In this document: positions 51,135 through 61,409 of the stretch, one piece after another
Layout of the letters: the number at the start of each line of letters is the position of its first letter
Position numbering within the stretch: position 1 is the stretch's first letter
Source: Tritrichomonas foetus
Lineage: Eukaryota > Parabasalia > Tritrichomonadida > Tritrichomonadidae
Length of the DNA stretch: 64,000 nt
Direction: 5' to 3'
NCBI GenBank assembly: GCA_001839685.1
Contig: MLAK01000549.1
Coordinates: forward strand, 5,931-69,930
Notes under the pieces: generated by a model
The model's database searches: none
What the model saw: only the letters and a program-made list of their open reading frames with translations
What the model was told of the DNA's origin: nothing
Made by a program: the position numbers and the translations under genes

Positions 51135-51677
51135 CGCACATGGCAAAGAAATATATTATAATATGCAACAATTCAATGAAATCAATCCCAATTTGAAAAC
51201 TATTGAAACTTGACGCTTATTATGTTTATTGCTATAGTTCTTTTTTATTGTTCTGAGAGAAATTCACGAATATTTCTTATAACAATTATCTATGTATGGT
51301 AAATTTCTAGTTAATCACAATATATCGTCAATTATAGTTAACTTTGATTTTGAAATTGAAAGAAAACCTATATCACTGAATTATGAACATAATTCGCTGC
51401 ATTTTGGATTGTTTCAATAACCTATATCGACAGTTATTTAATACCAAAATTGCTAAATTCAATTTTAATCACCAACATCATTTAATATGTGATTGAAGTG
51501 ATTTCACCAAAAAATTCCCTATTTTTGATATGATAAAAGAGATATATCGAGAAGCATGAGTTTTACTAAACATTCGGTTTATAAACCATTTTAAGATTTC
51601 AGAATGTAAAATCAATTTTCAGGGAATCTCTTTCAAAATTGTTGCCGTTTAATAATTTTTGATCCATTAAAATTTAC
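51135..51677. other. Spacer, nothing recognised
   Basis: AT-rich spacer upstream of the CM1 protein; CCATTAAAA lies about 14 bases before its ATG. Confidence 0.45.
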
Positions 51678-54200
51678 ATGAAATCTACGCCTATTCGAAG
51701 TCCATATGGCACACCTAGTAATACAATGATGTCACCTGTATCAGGAATTGACTCTCCTTTTATTCATGTTCGCGATTATCAAAAAAATCTTGAATTTTAT
51801 TCAAACGAAAACTTCACTTTAAAGCTACTCATTTATGATCTTGAAAACAAATTTAGATATTTTATGAAATCACATAATGTTATCGATGATGTCAGCAAGG
51901 CATTAATTGATCAAGAGAAAATGATAGCACAACTCAAATCAGAAATTGGAAATGCAACCGAATATATCGCATCAACACCACATAATAAAAACAAAATGCC
52001 GCCACAATCACCGAGTTTAAAAAAACAATTAAATCAAATCTTGGATGAAAATATGTATTTGAAAAACTTAAAAGAAAAATCTGATCTTCATCCATATTCT
52101 GATATTAGTGAATATCATTCAGAAATATTAAGCAATGTATCTGATTCAAGTGATTTTATGCACTTGAAAGAAAAAATGTCAAACATGCAAGGTCTGAATC
52201 ACAAATTAAATAATGAGCTTGTTGATCTAAAAGCTAAAATGAAAGATTATGTTAATGAAAATGCTGAACTTCAAAAAGAAAATATCGACTTATTACAACA
52301 AGTTTCTGATAAATCAAATGAAGCACGCAATTTAATAGATCAATTGAATGAAGCAAATGAAAATATTGATTCTTTAAATCAAAAAATTCTTATTCTTCAA
52401 AATAATCAAAACAATCTTGATAATATGAGTAAAGCAATTGATGATCTCGAGAAACTTTCAACACAAAATGAAGAATTGATATACGAAAATAATAATCTTA
52501 AACAAGAAAATGAAAGACTGATGGATGAAAATGCAAGACTTGTTGATGAAAATGAAAGATTAGGAGCGGAAAACGAAAATTGTTTAGGTTTGGTTGATAA
52601 GCTAAATGATTCTATTGATACAATTCAAGATCTTCAGAACAGAATAGCAGAATTAGAAGGATCAATACAAGATTTACTTCTCCAATTTAATGTTGTCGAT
52701 ATTAATGATATTATTCCTAAATATCAAGCATTGATCAAAGACTTTAATGAACTCAAAGCTAATAATAATAATTCCAATAAAAATATTCAAATTATTCAAG
52801 AGTTAAGAGCTCAAAACCAAGCACTGCAAAATGAAATTGAAAAATTGAGAGATTTAAATATATCACAAGAATTTACTCCAAAAGACCACGAAGATCCAAA
52901 TAAAAAATTCCAACTATATGAACAATACCTGAATTTGAATAAAAAGTTAAAGAAGAGTAACAAATGGCTGAATGATATTAATCGTGAGGTCAATTCTGGT
53001 GCTGCTAGCAGTTATCCTCCACGAAATGCTGATTATGACAGCCCAGACACTATAAGATCGCCTATTAATAACATTAATAAGCAGATTGATAACTTATTCG
53101 ATGAAAATTATGAAATAATAAATAAAAATGACTATCTTTATCAAACAATAGCTGATGGATTATATTCATCCATCAGGTCACTACGACAAGAATTGTCTAA
53201 AGGTGATTTGATTAAGGTTGAAAGGGATGAATTGAAAATGCTGAATGATCAAATTAACGAAGAAAACGATAATCTTAAACTTGAACTAGAAAAATATAGA
53301 AAACTTGGAAGACAATCACCTAATTCTGAAAAGAAACTATTTAATGAAAACCAACGATTAAAAGGCCTATTAGATTCTGAAGTAGAAAAGAATAGAATGC
53401 TTTATCAAAATATGAATGAAATATCCTCTTTTGTTGAGGATAGCATTCATCAATTTTCAGATAATTTTGAAGACAAATTCTATGAATGCTTTAATTCGTT
53501 AGCTGGGCTTCTAAACAAGCTAACGGGATTTATGAATTCTCAAAATATCAATATTAAGAGTGATGTTGAACAATTATCTAAAATGGCATCTTCAATGCTA
53601 AAAGATATGAAACTTGGTTCATTAATGTGTCTTAAAGGATCAAAGAAATCGACGAGTTCGTCATTATCTAGAAATGATATGAAAAAGCTCTCATTGCTTC
53701 GTCAAAAATGGAGCGATAATTCTTCACCAAATAATTATAGTGGATTAAATGATGGAAATGTTTTTGATTCAACTTCTTCATCCCCACTTCAACATATTCG
53801 TTCACCTCTTTTCTCATCAGAATATTCACAATCATCAAATGATCAGTCATCACAAATGATCAAATTATTCCAATCTTTGATTCATGCTATTTGGATTGAA
53901 TTTGGAAATGGAATGGAAGAACCCCGATTAAACACAGAAATCATGAATTCACAAAATCAACATATTATCGCTAAAGTTATTAAATTATTTTCTAGTAGTA
54001 TATCAATTTTACGCAAACAGATTGAAGAACTGAAATTAATTTCACATGATGATAAAAACAGAATGCTTAGTCCTGCTGTTATAAAATTACTTGAAAAATA
54101 TAGAATTATGGTGAACAACATGACAAAGCAATTACGATCAGAACATCAAGAACTTTTAGAAGTTGTATTAAATTCAAATGAAAAGGCTTATGATGAATAA
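51678..54200 (+). CDS. Long coiled-coil protein with CM1 (centrosomin N-terminal) motif
   Basis: 840 residues. After a Ser/Pro/Thr-rich start with several SP/TP sites, residues 30-63 match the CM1 motif: VRDYQKNLEFYSNENFTLK then LLIYDLENKF, compared with the family core ENFNLKLxIYFLE. CM1 is the element by which Cnn, CDK5RAP2, Mto1 and Spc110 bind and activate gamma-tubulin complexes. Coiled coil follows over about 75-410 and 470-620, then a Ser-rich stretch (about 650-725) and a last helical part. It would localise to the basal-body or atractophore centre and nucleate microtubules. The CM1 match is the main evidence; the rest is generic coiled coil. Confidence 0.72.
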   Translation: MKSTPIRSPYGTPSNTMMSPVSGIDSPFIHVRDYQKNLEFYSNENFTLKLLIYDLENKFRYFMKSHNVIDDVSKALIDQEKMIAQLKSEIGNATEYIASTPHNKNKMPPQSPSLKKQLNQILDENMYLKNLKEKSDLHPYSDISEYHSEILSNVSDSSDFMHLKEKMSNMQGLNHKLNNELVDLKAKMKDYVNENAELQKENIDLLQQVSDKSNEARNLIDQLNEANENIDSLNQKILILQNNQNNLDNMSKAIDDLEKLSTQNEELIYENNNLKQENERLMDENARLVDENERLGAENENCLGLVDKLNDSIDTIQDLQNRIAELEGSIQDLLLQFNVVDINDIIPKYQALIKDFNELKANNNNSNKNIQIIQELRAQNQALQNEIEKLRDLNISQEFTPKDHEDPNKKFQLYEQYLNLNKKLKKSNKWLNDINREVNSGAASSYPPRNADYDSPDTIRSPINNINKQIDNLFDENYEIINKNDYLYQTIADGLYSSIRSLRQELSKGDLIKVERDELKMLNDQINEENDNLKLELEKYRKLGRQSPNSEKKLFNENQRLKGLLDSEVEKNRMLYQNMNEISSFVEDSIHQFSDNFEDKFYECFNSLAGLLNKLTGFMNSQNINIKSDVEQLSKMASSMLKDMKLGSLMCLKGSKKSTSSSLSRNDMKKLSLLRQKWSDNSSPNNYSGLNDGNVFDSTSSSPLQHIRSPLFSSEYSQSSNDQSSQMIKLFQSLIHAIWIEFGNGMEEPRLNTEIMNSQNQHIIAKVIKLFSSSISILRKQIEELKLISHDDKNRMLSPAVIKLLEKYRIMVNNMTKQLRSEHQELLEVVLNSNEKAYDE

Positions 54201-54538
54201 TGTTATTATTTTCTCAATAAATATTATTTTGTTAAATAAAAACTAATACTTCAAATTCATCTAAATTTTCGTTCTGAAGTTTATGATCGAAGAAATATGG
54301 CAATTGTTATTATGTCAATTTATCCTGCATCCATGTTTTCTTTACCACTCTCATACTGATTTTACCTCATGTGAAGTGGTTATTGATTTCTATTCTATTG
54401 AATTTATGTATCATCCTTCAAACAGTTTCTAATTTAAATTGATAATATGAACAAATAATAATTGAATTTTTCCATTGTCTTCAATTCATTTATATATTTG
54501 GTCACATAAACTATTCAAATACATCATATTTGTTTTTG
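54201..54538. other. Spacer, nothing recognised
   Basis: 338 bp AT-rich spacer, contains the PDI promoter. Confidence 0.5.
54524..54529 (+). promoter_or_regulatory. Candidate initiator (TCATAT)
   Basis: Exact match to TCA(+1)Py(T/A)(T/A); A at 54526, 13 bases before the ATG at 54539. Confidence 0.4.
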
Positions 54539-55585
54539 ATGTTTCTTTGCTCATTTGCATTGCTTCTTAAACTTATCTCTAGCGAGAGACTTTACTACAC
54601 TCTCGACCCAGATAACTTTGACAGCACTTTGAAGGCCAACAAGTGTACTTTGGTCAGATATTACACCCAACATCAAGAACAAAGTATCCGCTCATTCAAT
54701 GACTACAACTTAGTTGCCAAATCCTTTGAAAATGCAACAAAGGACATTCTTGTCGCTGGTCTCGATTGCGGTAAATATCGTCGTGAATGCTTCAACCGCC
54801 ACGTCATTGAAATCCCATCAGTTAGACTCTACTGCGATGGAACAAACACAACATACGAAGGTGGTTACTCATTCGAAAGTATCGTTAAGTGGTCATCCGA
54901 AATTAGCGGTGCCAAGCCAGGCGTTGTCCATCAACTCATCCACACACCAAACAACAGAACATTCCGCAATCTCATCGATAACAACGAATGCGTTTTCACA
55001 CTCTTCCATACACCATGGTGTGGTGCCTGCAAGAGATTCATGCCAAGAATGATCAGAATCGCCCGTTTCTTCAAAGACGAACCAAACGTTAAATTCGCAG
55101 AAGTTGACGCCGACCGCTACCGCTCATTCTTAAGAGATTACGACCTTAAGGCATATCCAGATATCCGTCTCTTCGTCCGCGGTGAAAAGAAACCATTAGA
55201 ATATGATGGAAAGAGAACACCAGCTTACGTCACAGAATTCATCAACAAGTACTGCGGAACCAAATTGGAAATGAAGAACTTCGAAGGCGAGGCAGGACTC
55301 ATCGATGATGCCAATGCAATCCTTGAAGAATTCTTCCTCGAAGGAAAGAAGGAAATCTACGTTCAAAAGATGAAACAAGTCCAGCACGCTTCATTCTACG
55401 CCGAATGCATGGAGGGTTTCCTTGCACGTGGAAATGACCACCTTCTCGATGTTAAGGCCAAATTGACAGAACTCCTCAACCAGAGCACAATCACAGAAAA
55501 AGAAAGAAACAGTGTTCAAAAGAAGCTCAACATCATTTCCTTCTTCTTTGAACTCATCGATTCCTACAAGGATGGAATGAACTAA
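54539..55585 (+). CDS. PDI-family protein with one active thioredoxin domain and ERp29-like tail
   Basis: 348 residues from the first ATG (the frame opens three codons earlier with TTG). A signal peptide (MFLCSFALLLKLISS) is followed by a thioredoxin fold without CxxC (about 16-125; QHQEQ at the active-site position), a second one with WCGAC (Cys161, Cys164) and cis-Pro in AYPDIRLF, and a helical ERp29-C-like domain (about 255-348). Such proteins form and shuffle disulfides in the ER. The C-terminus is YKDGMN: no KDEL-type retrieval signal, so it may be secreted or held by a partner. Codons are GC-rich, suggesting high expression. Stop is TAAA. Confidence 0.88.
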   Translation: MFLCSFALLLKLISSERLYYTLDPDNFDSTLKANKCTLVRYYTQHQEQSIRSFNDYNLVAKSFENATKDILVAGLDCGKYRRECFNRHVIEIPSVRLYCDGTNTTYEGGYSFESIVKWSSEISGAKPGVVHQLIHTPNNRTFRNLIDNNECVFTLFHTPWCGACKRFMPRMIRIARFFKDEPNVKFAEVDADRYRSFLRDYDLKAYPDIRLFVRGEKKPLEYDGKRTPAYVTEFINKYCGTKLEMKNFEGEAGLIDDANAILEEFFLEGKKEIYVQKMKQVQHASFYAECMEGFLARGNDHLLDVKAKLTELLNQSTITEKERNSVQKKLNIISFFFELIDSYKDGMN

Positions 55586-55665
55586 ATCAAAATCGGTCGC
55601 TGATTAAATAACAGACTGTTATTTTTCTTCTTTTGCTTATTTATTTTATTGTAATTCAACAAAAA

Positions 55666-56250
55666 GTGAAAAGTGATGAATGAAAAGTGATGAATGAAAA
55701 ATGATGAATGAAAAGTGATGAATGAAAANNNNNNNNNNNNNNNNNNNNNNNNNNNNNNNNNNNNNNNNNNNNNNNNNNNNNNNNNNNNNNNNNNNNNNNN
55801 NNNNNNNNNNNNNNNNNNNNNNNNNNNNNNNNNNNNNNNNNNNNNNNNNNNNNNNNNNNNNNNNNNNNNNNNNNNNNNNNNNNNNNNNNNNNNNNNNNNN
55901 NNNNNNNNNNNNNNNNNNNNNNNNNNNNNNNNNNNNNNNNNNNNNNNNNNNNNNNNNNNNNNNNNNNNNNNNNNNNNNNNNNNNNNNNNNNNNNNNNNNN
56001 NNNNNNNNNNNNNNNNNNNNNNNNNNNNNNNNNNNNNNNNNNNNNNNNNNNNNNNNNNNNNNNNNNNNNNNNNNNNNNNNNNNNNNNNNNNNNNNNNNNN
56101 NNNNNNNNNNNNNNNNNNNNNNNNNNNNNNNNNNNNNNNNNNNNNNNNNNNNNNNNNNNNNNNNNNNNNNNNNNNNNNNNNNNNNNNNNNNNNNNNNNNN
56201 NNNNNNNNNNNTGATGAATGAAAAGTGATGAATGAAAAATGATTAATGAA
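55666..56250. repeat. 14-bp tandem repeat around an assembly gap
   Basis: Unit GTGATGAATGAAAA (variant AATGATGAATGAAA) repeats about four times on the left (55666-55728) and two to three times on the right (56212-56250) of the N run. The true copy number is unknown. Confidence 0.92.
55729..56211. other. Assembly gap (483 N)
   Basis: Run of N inside the 14-bp array. If the stated length is right it would hold about 34 more units. Confidence 0.95.
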
Positions 56251-56755
56251 AATGATTTCTAGGCAGTGGCAACGAAATTGTGATTTAATGATTATTTTGA
56301 TATGTACCACAACTATAAAGATATCCAACTATCGAGAGCAAGTCTATAAAGAGTGCAAGACACAATAAAACACTCAAAGGAAAAAGTGGAAATTTATTCA
56401 AAATATTGAATTTATCAACCTCAAATATTTGTGATAAATCCTCACTGATGATTTTCAATATTGAATAAAAAGTGAAAATCGCTTTTAACTTATTCTATAC
56501 AAAAGATAATACAATATCACATTATGAGCAGTCCTTACATAGTAACTATAGATATTACTAAGTTTCCATTAAAGTTTGGTTGCACACTTCTAACCCAATA
56601 TTTCCATTTGAATTAAAGACCAGAGAAAGTAGAAAAAATTCTGGGAATTTTATATATGTTATACCAACTTTTTGTATTGTGTATAGAAGTTTCAATTATA
56701 TATAGAATTATTTCAGAAGAAAACTAACGTTTCACATTCATTCATTGCGCCAATT
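56251..56755. other. Spacer, nothing recognised
   Basis: 505 bp AT-rich spacer leading to the coiled-coil gene. ACTAAC occurs at 56722-56727 but is not followed by the ACACAG of a trichomonad intron. Confidence 0.5.
56738..56747 (+). promoter_or_regulatory. Candidate initiators (TCATTCATTG)
   Basis: Two overlapping TCATT motifs, with A at 56740 and 56744, 16 and 12 bases before the ATG at 56756. Confidence 0.3.
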
Positions 56756-57868
56756 ATGAATCTTGTAGAATATGATGATTCGCTTGCCAGGATCTCCTTT
56801 CTTGAACGAAAAATCAGCGAGAGACAGAAAGCAATCAACGATATGGAAAAAACAATAGCAGAATATCTTGGTAAAATCGAAGAGAAAAAAATTATTCTCC
56901 GTGAAACGAACGAAAAACGAAACAAACTATTTTCAAAACTTTACGCATACAGGAAGGCAATTCGCCTATCGTCGAAGAGCCCCAAATCTTTGGTCGATTA
57001 CACGAAAGAATTATTCGATAAGCAAAACATGAAAATATTCAACATTGAAAACGAAATTGAGCGCTCGAATGAAATTATTCAGAAATTACAAGTTTATGCA
57101 GCTGAATCAAAGAAAATTATTCGGGAATTACATATTCCTGAATTCGGAAGTGATCTTCTGGTTTATGATTTTAACCAGTCTTTGACTATTGATAAAGATT
57201 TAATTAAGAAGTTAAATGGTATTGAATTCTCGAAAGATGAACTAATTGAAAAACAAAAGCTGAAATTCCAATTACAAAAAGAAATTCCAGAAAAGCCAAA
57301 AATTGTCGAAGACTTCCGTCCGAAGATGTCCACAATTAAAAGAAAGCCATCACGAGAAATGAAAGACGCAATAAGCTTCGATTCACATTACTTGAATAAA
57401 ACCACTTCATTTGCGAATAAAATTTTAAGAAAACACCAGAATTATAGCATTCCGCAAATCAACATTTCTTCTGAAAAGGCTTATGAGTCGTCAAACACAA
57501 TCAAGAAACTAAACAATTCTATGAAAAGAATTGATCTTGAAAAAGTTCAAAAAGTAAAGCTTTTTGAAGGTGCTTATAAACCACAGATCAACAAATTACG
57601 AAAGAAATATGCAATTTCTAAAAGAAATATAAAGAAAAATCAGAAGGAATTGGCTGAATTGAAATTGGATCTTCCAGAGCAGTATTGCTCACGTGAAGGA
57701 CTCTTAAAATGGAGAGATCAATTACTTAGGAGAAGAGATTATTTACGAAATGAATTATCTGCACAAATCAAGCGTGAGAAAATGCAACTTCAAGATAGGA
57801 AAACTATCACAAAAGCACGAGTTTCACATTTGATGCATATTCTTAATGATAATTCATATATCAAATAA
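56756..57868 (+). CDS. Basic coiled-coil protein, unrecognised
   Basis: 370 residues, Lys-rich. Coiled coil over about 8-110 (RISFLERKISERQKAIND, KTIAEYLGKIEEKK), a globular or extended middle (about 118-260), and a second basic coiled coil at about 265-365 (KLRKKYAISKRNIKKNQKEL). No named domain. Architecture fits a cytoskeletal or basal-body structural protein, but nothing specific supports that. The neighbouring genes are not functionally linked by spacing. Stop is TAA. Confidence 0.65.
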   Translation: MNLVEYDDSLARISFLERKISERQKAINDMEKTIAEYLGKIEEKKIILRETNEKRNKLFSKLYAYRKAIRLSSKSPKSLVDYTKELFDKQNMKIFNIENEIERSNEIIQKLQVYAAESKKIIRELHIPEFGSDLLVYDFNQSLTIDKDLIKKLNGIEFSKDELIEKQKLKFQLQKEIPEKPKIVEDFRPKMSTIKRKPSREMKDAISFDSHYLNKTTSFANKILRKHQNYSIPQINISSEKAYESSNTIKKLNNSMKRIDLEKVQKVKLFEGAYKPQINKLRKKYAISKRNIKKNQKELAELKLDLPEQYCSREGLLKWRDQLLRRRDYLRNELSAQIKREKMQLQDRKTITKARVSHLMHILNDNSYIK

Positions 57869-58256
57869 TTGTTTAACGAAAATGGTCGAAAAATTATTTT
57901 CCCTATCAATTTAAATAAACATGCATGAGAAAACCATATTGTTTTATTTCTTAAATATTGATGATAATAATGATCTTGAATGACAAACTTAAAAAGCATA
58001 TTAATCATGACGAGACCTCTCTTAAAAATCAGATTATTTATATTTCGATTCAACGATTTTTTGGGTATATCGTTAAAATAACAGTTAATTATCCCAAAAC
58101 TAAAATGGTGATTACCACTCCAAAAACAAAGGATAAACATAACAAAATAAAACAAAATAAAATTTTCATAAAAGTCTTTCTAAATCGTATTTTATTTTAA
58201 AATAATAGTATTTTATCCTAAGCTTCGTTCTCTATTTTGGTAATCGCAAAAGTGTT
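57869..58256. other. Convergent spacer, nothing supported
   Basis: 388 bp. Frames on both strands (57958-58200 plus; 57790-58155 minus) are AT-driven and overlap the coiled-coil gene or each other. Confidence 0.5.
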
Positions 58257-60806
58257 TTAAAGTGATTTTGGTTGTGGTGGCCTGATTCTCTTCAAGAAGT
58301 TTTCGTCGTTGAAGTTAAATGGTTCAGGTGGAAACTTCATTGGTGGCTTGATGAATGTGAAAGCCCTCTTTAATTGGTTATACTGGTTTTGGAAGAATGG
58401 AATTGCTGTATTTACAATGTATCCTTCGTTTATTCGGAACTGCTTCAATTTGGCAAGTACGTAAGCGGTTACTTGGTATGAAATAAGAGCTTCTTCACCA
58501 GCGACTTGTGTTGGAGATGCTCTAACATATGAAACAACATTTTCTATATGAGAAAGAAGCATCTTTGCTGATTCTGGACAAACTGGTGGTTGTCCAATCG
58601 GTACTGGATTTTCTTTATGCTGGCGCAAAAAGTTTGTAATAGAAAAGTTTCCTTCAAATTGAGGGAATTTGCCGGAAAGTTCTCGGCGCGAAGCGAAAAC
58701 GTCACCAAGAGGGCCAGTAATTGGTGGAAGGGATGAAGCGACTTTAGGACCGTTGGTGCCAGACATGTGGAGGAACTTGAGAATGAATGGTGAGTTATTG
58801 TTGGATGTGTGAATAGAAAAGAGAATTGAAGATAACTCGAATTCATTCAAATTCACAATTTGGCGCATGAATCCTTCTGGATCTGTTTCTGCCCTTCTCA
58901 CATCAAGAGCGTTACTGCTTGAATGGACTGGTTGACTAAGTTGTTGGTGAAATTGTTGACTCTGTGGCTGACGATGAGGTGACTGGGTGTTTGAAAAAGC
59001 GGAAATGTCATCGAAGCCACCTTGGAGAGGAGTATTGTGAGTGGCGAATGTGTTGGCTTGATTTGAGGATGAAGGTGAGTCAAGAAGAGAATCTGTATCC
59101 ATCAGACTGACAGTATCTGCAGCATTTGATGGTGCGCCACCAAATGGATCGAATCCCATTGAACTGGCAATTCCACGTTTGGGTGGTTGATGTGTTGGTC
59201 CTTGTCTTGTTTGTGAATTTCCATCGAATGGATTAAATTGTTGTGGTTGTGGTTGAGCGAATCCACTTCCGGAGTTTTGGGGACTTGGTGTAATATTTTC
59301 GAATGGATTGAACATTTCTTGAGGATTTACAGGTTGTTGTTGTTGATTTGATGAGGAAAGACCAGAAAATGGATCAAATGTATCATTTCCAGTATTTCCT
59401 TGTGAATTTCCTTCAAATGGATTATACATTGCATTTGGTTGTTGTTGTTGTTTTCGTGGTTGTTGTTGTGATTGTGGTTGAGCGAATGGGTTAAACATTG
59501 GTGGCATTCCATCACCTGATGGTGGTTTTATATCAGATGAGTTTTGTTGTGGTGCTTGTTGAACATTAGCGAATGGATCAAAAGTTCCACTATTTTGGTT
59601 TGATGATTGTTGTGCAAATGGATTAAATGTTGTCTCTTGAGATTGACTATTATTATTTCCACCAGCAAATGGATTAAATTGTTCTTGCCTTTGATTTTGT
59701 CGTTGTGGGAAATTATTTTGTTGAATTTGCTGTTGTTGTTGTCCGAAAGGATCAAATGTGTTTTGTGATGAACTTTTTTGAGTGTTTTGATTTTGATTTT
59801 GCCCAAATGGATCAAAAGGTTGACCTTGTGAATTAGATTGGCTATTTGCAAATGGATTAAAAGGCTCGCTTGAAGATGCAGTATTTGTTTCTTGTTGCCA
59901 CTTTTTATCAACCCACTCAGGAAACTGGCGATAAAGTTCTGCAAGAACGTCGCGTGCAGATGGACGTTTACTTGGATCGGTGTTGAAGATGTATTTACAT
60001 ATGTCTTTGAATTTTTGATTAATATTCTTATTTTGTGGCCATTGGTACTTCACGTTTAAGATCTGCAAATTTGCACCTTCTCCAAAAGCATCTTTAAACG
60101 TACATAATTTGTACAAAATGCATCCAAGAGCCCAGACATCAGCTTTTGTGTTGATTGGCTGCCTTCTGAAAAGGTCGCACATTTCGGGTGATCGATACAA
60201 GGCAGTTGTGTTCTTTTCAAGGTCATCTGATGCCTCGTTCCTCTCTTGAGTGGTCTTTAATGTGTAGACTCTGGTTGTTGCTGAGCCGAAATCACATAAT
60301 TTCCATTTCCCATTATTTCTGAGAACATTTTCCGGCTTTAAATCGCGGTGAATAACTGGCGGACTTAACGTATGAATGTGGTTGACTGATTCGCAAACTT
60401 CGGTGAAAATTTCGACTATCGTTCGATCATCAAATCCTTGGCGAAAAACGGCATTGATGTGTTTGATCAAGTCGTCCGTACAGAACTCCATAAGAATTAA
60501 GGCTTGTCTGGTGCTTTGATTTGATGTCATTCCATAAACTTGAACAATGTTTGGATGATCGGCGCAACGTTTATGAATTTCGTATTCTTGCATGATTGCT
60601 TGATAATGTTCTTCGTCGGGAGCTTGAAGAGCTTTGAGAGCATACACTTTGCCAAGATTATCGGAACATTTGTAAATAATTCCGTATCCACCATCGGCGA
60701 TTTTTTCTTCGACTGTAACATTAATTCCATTGATATTTAAATTTGTTCCTGTTAATCCACCACCAATAGAAGCAACTGCTGATGTGATTTTGTTGACAAA
60801 AGACAT
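58257..60806 (-). CDS. NAK/Ark-family endocytic kinase with NPF/DPF repeats
   Basis: 849 residues. The kinase domain (about 27-300) has IADGGYGIIYK, the Lys of YALKAL, HRDLKPENVL, DFGSA and the NAK-type TTALYRSPEM...ADVWALGCILYKL. All catalytic residues are present. A Gln/Asn-rich linker (about 310-620) holds seven NPF and five DPF motifs, ligands for EH domains and the AP-2 appendage. The C-terminal part (about 650-849) is helical; the piece around SGKFPQFEGNFSITNFLRQ recalls ANTH-type helical repeats, but weakly. NAK kinases (AAK1, GAK, Ark1/Prk1) phosphorylate clathrin adaptors and regulate endocytosis and actin patches. ATG start. Confidence 0.88.
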   Translation of the reverse strand: MSFVNKITSAVASIGGGLTGTNLNINGINVTVEEKIADGGYGIIYKCSDNLGKVYALKALQAPDEEHYQAIMQEYEIHKRCADHPNIVQVYGMTSNQSTRQALILMEFCTDDLIKHINAVFRQGFDDRTIVEIFTEVCESVNHIHTLSPPVIHRDLKPENVLRNNGKWKLCDFGSATTRVYTLKTTQERNEASDDLEKNTTALYRSPEMCDLFRRQPINTKADVWALGCILYKLCTFKDAFGEGANLQILNVKYQWPQNKNINQKFKDICKYIFNTDPSKRPSARDVLAELYRQFPEWVDKKWQQETNTASSSEPFNPFANSQSNSQGQPFDPFGQNQNQNTQKSSSQNTFDPFGQQQQQIQQNNFPQRQNQRQEQFNPFAGGNNNSQSQETTFNPFAQQSSNQNSGTFDPFANVQQAPQQNSSDIKPPSGDGMPPMFNPFAQPQSQQQPRKQQQQPNAMYNPFEGNSQGNTGNDTFDPFSGLSSSNQQQQPVNPQEMFNPFENITPSPQNSGSGFAQPQPQQFNPFDGNSQTRQGPTHQPPKRGIASSMGFDPFGGAPSNAADTVSLMDTDSLLDSPSSSNQANTFATHNTPLQGGFDDISAFSNTQSPHRQPQSQQFHQQLSQPVHSSSNALDVRRAETDPEGFMRQIVNLNEFELSSILFSIHTSNNNSPFILKFLHMSGTNGPKVASSLPPITGPLGDVFASRRELSGKFPQFEGNFSITNFLRQHKENPVPIGQPPVCPESAKMLLSHIENVVSYVRASPTQVAGEEALISYQVTAYVLAKLKQFRINEGYIVNTAIPFFQNQYNQLKRAFTFIKPPMKFPPEPFNFNDENFLKRIRPPQPKSL

Positions 60807-61409
60807 TTTGTGTTTTTCGAGTAGGTAGAGCTCAACTTTTTTCTGAAGATATGCTATACGATACGATTTTTTATTTATTGCGGATTCACAAAGTAGTAAA
60901 TAGAATATTTTTAGATATATATATTATGTATCTTTTGTGTAAATGTATTTTATTCGAATTAATTTTTCTTTCGCTTTTTAATTGGCGATATTAAATGATT
61001 CTTTGTGTAAGGGTTTTCAATGTTATTGAATATTCATTCAAAAAATACACAGGTTAAGTATTGACCATACCGAATTTCTATAAATCATTCAAAAAACCAA
61101 TTCACGATATGTTCATCCTTTCATCACAAATATGAATGATAGAATTTCTTGTATTCTAAATTGGCTGAAAGCATCAAGGAAAAGTGTTTCCACGAGTTTT
61201 CATGAATAATTCTACATTAATCATAGAGACGAAATCATTTTTATTTTTCCTGATCATGAAAGACGGAAAATAATATAACGATCAAATAAGGTGAATATAT
61301 TTGACCGTGTAAAAATGAATAACGATCCCTATGTATGTGAAACCGTTTAATGAAAAGTGTCGATTTTCATTTCCCGCGTAAAAAAAAATCGCATTGAAGT
61401 TATTTCAAA
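60807..61409. other. Divergent promoter region
   Basis: 603 bp between the divergent NAK kinase and LisH-like genes. AT-rich; nothing else seen. Confidence 0.5.

Noticed and set aside
55715..56228. Frames through the 483-N gap
   Set aside because: They consist of N and 14-bp repeat; not genes.
56722..56727. ACTAAC, possible intron branch site
   Set aside because: Not followed by the ACACAG that ends trichomonad introns, and no GTATGT donor is near.
57790..58200. Frames on both strands 3' of the coiled-coil gene
   Set aside because: They overlap the gene's end or each other and are typical AT-rich noise.
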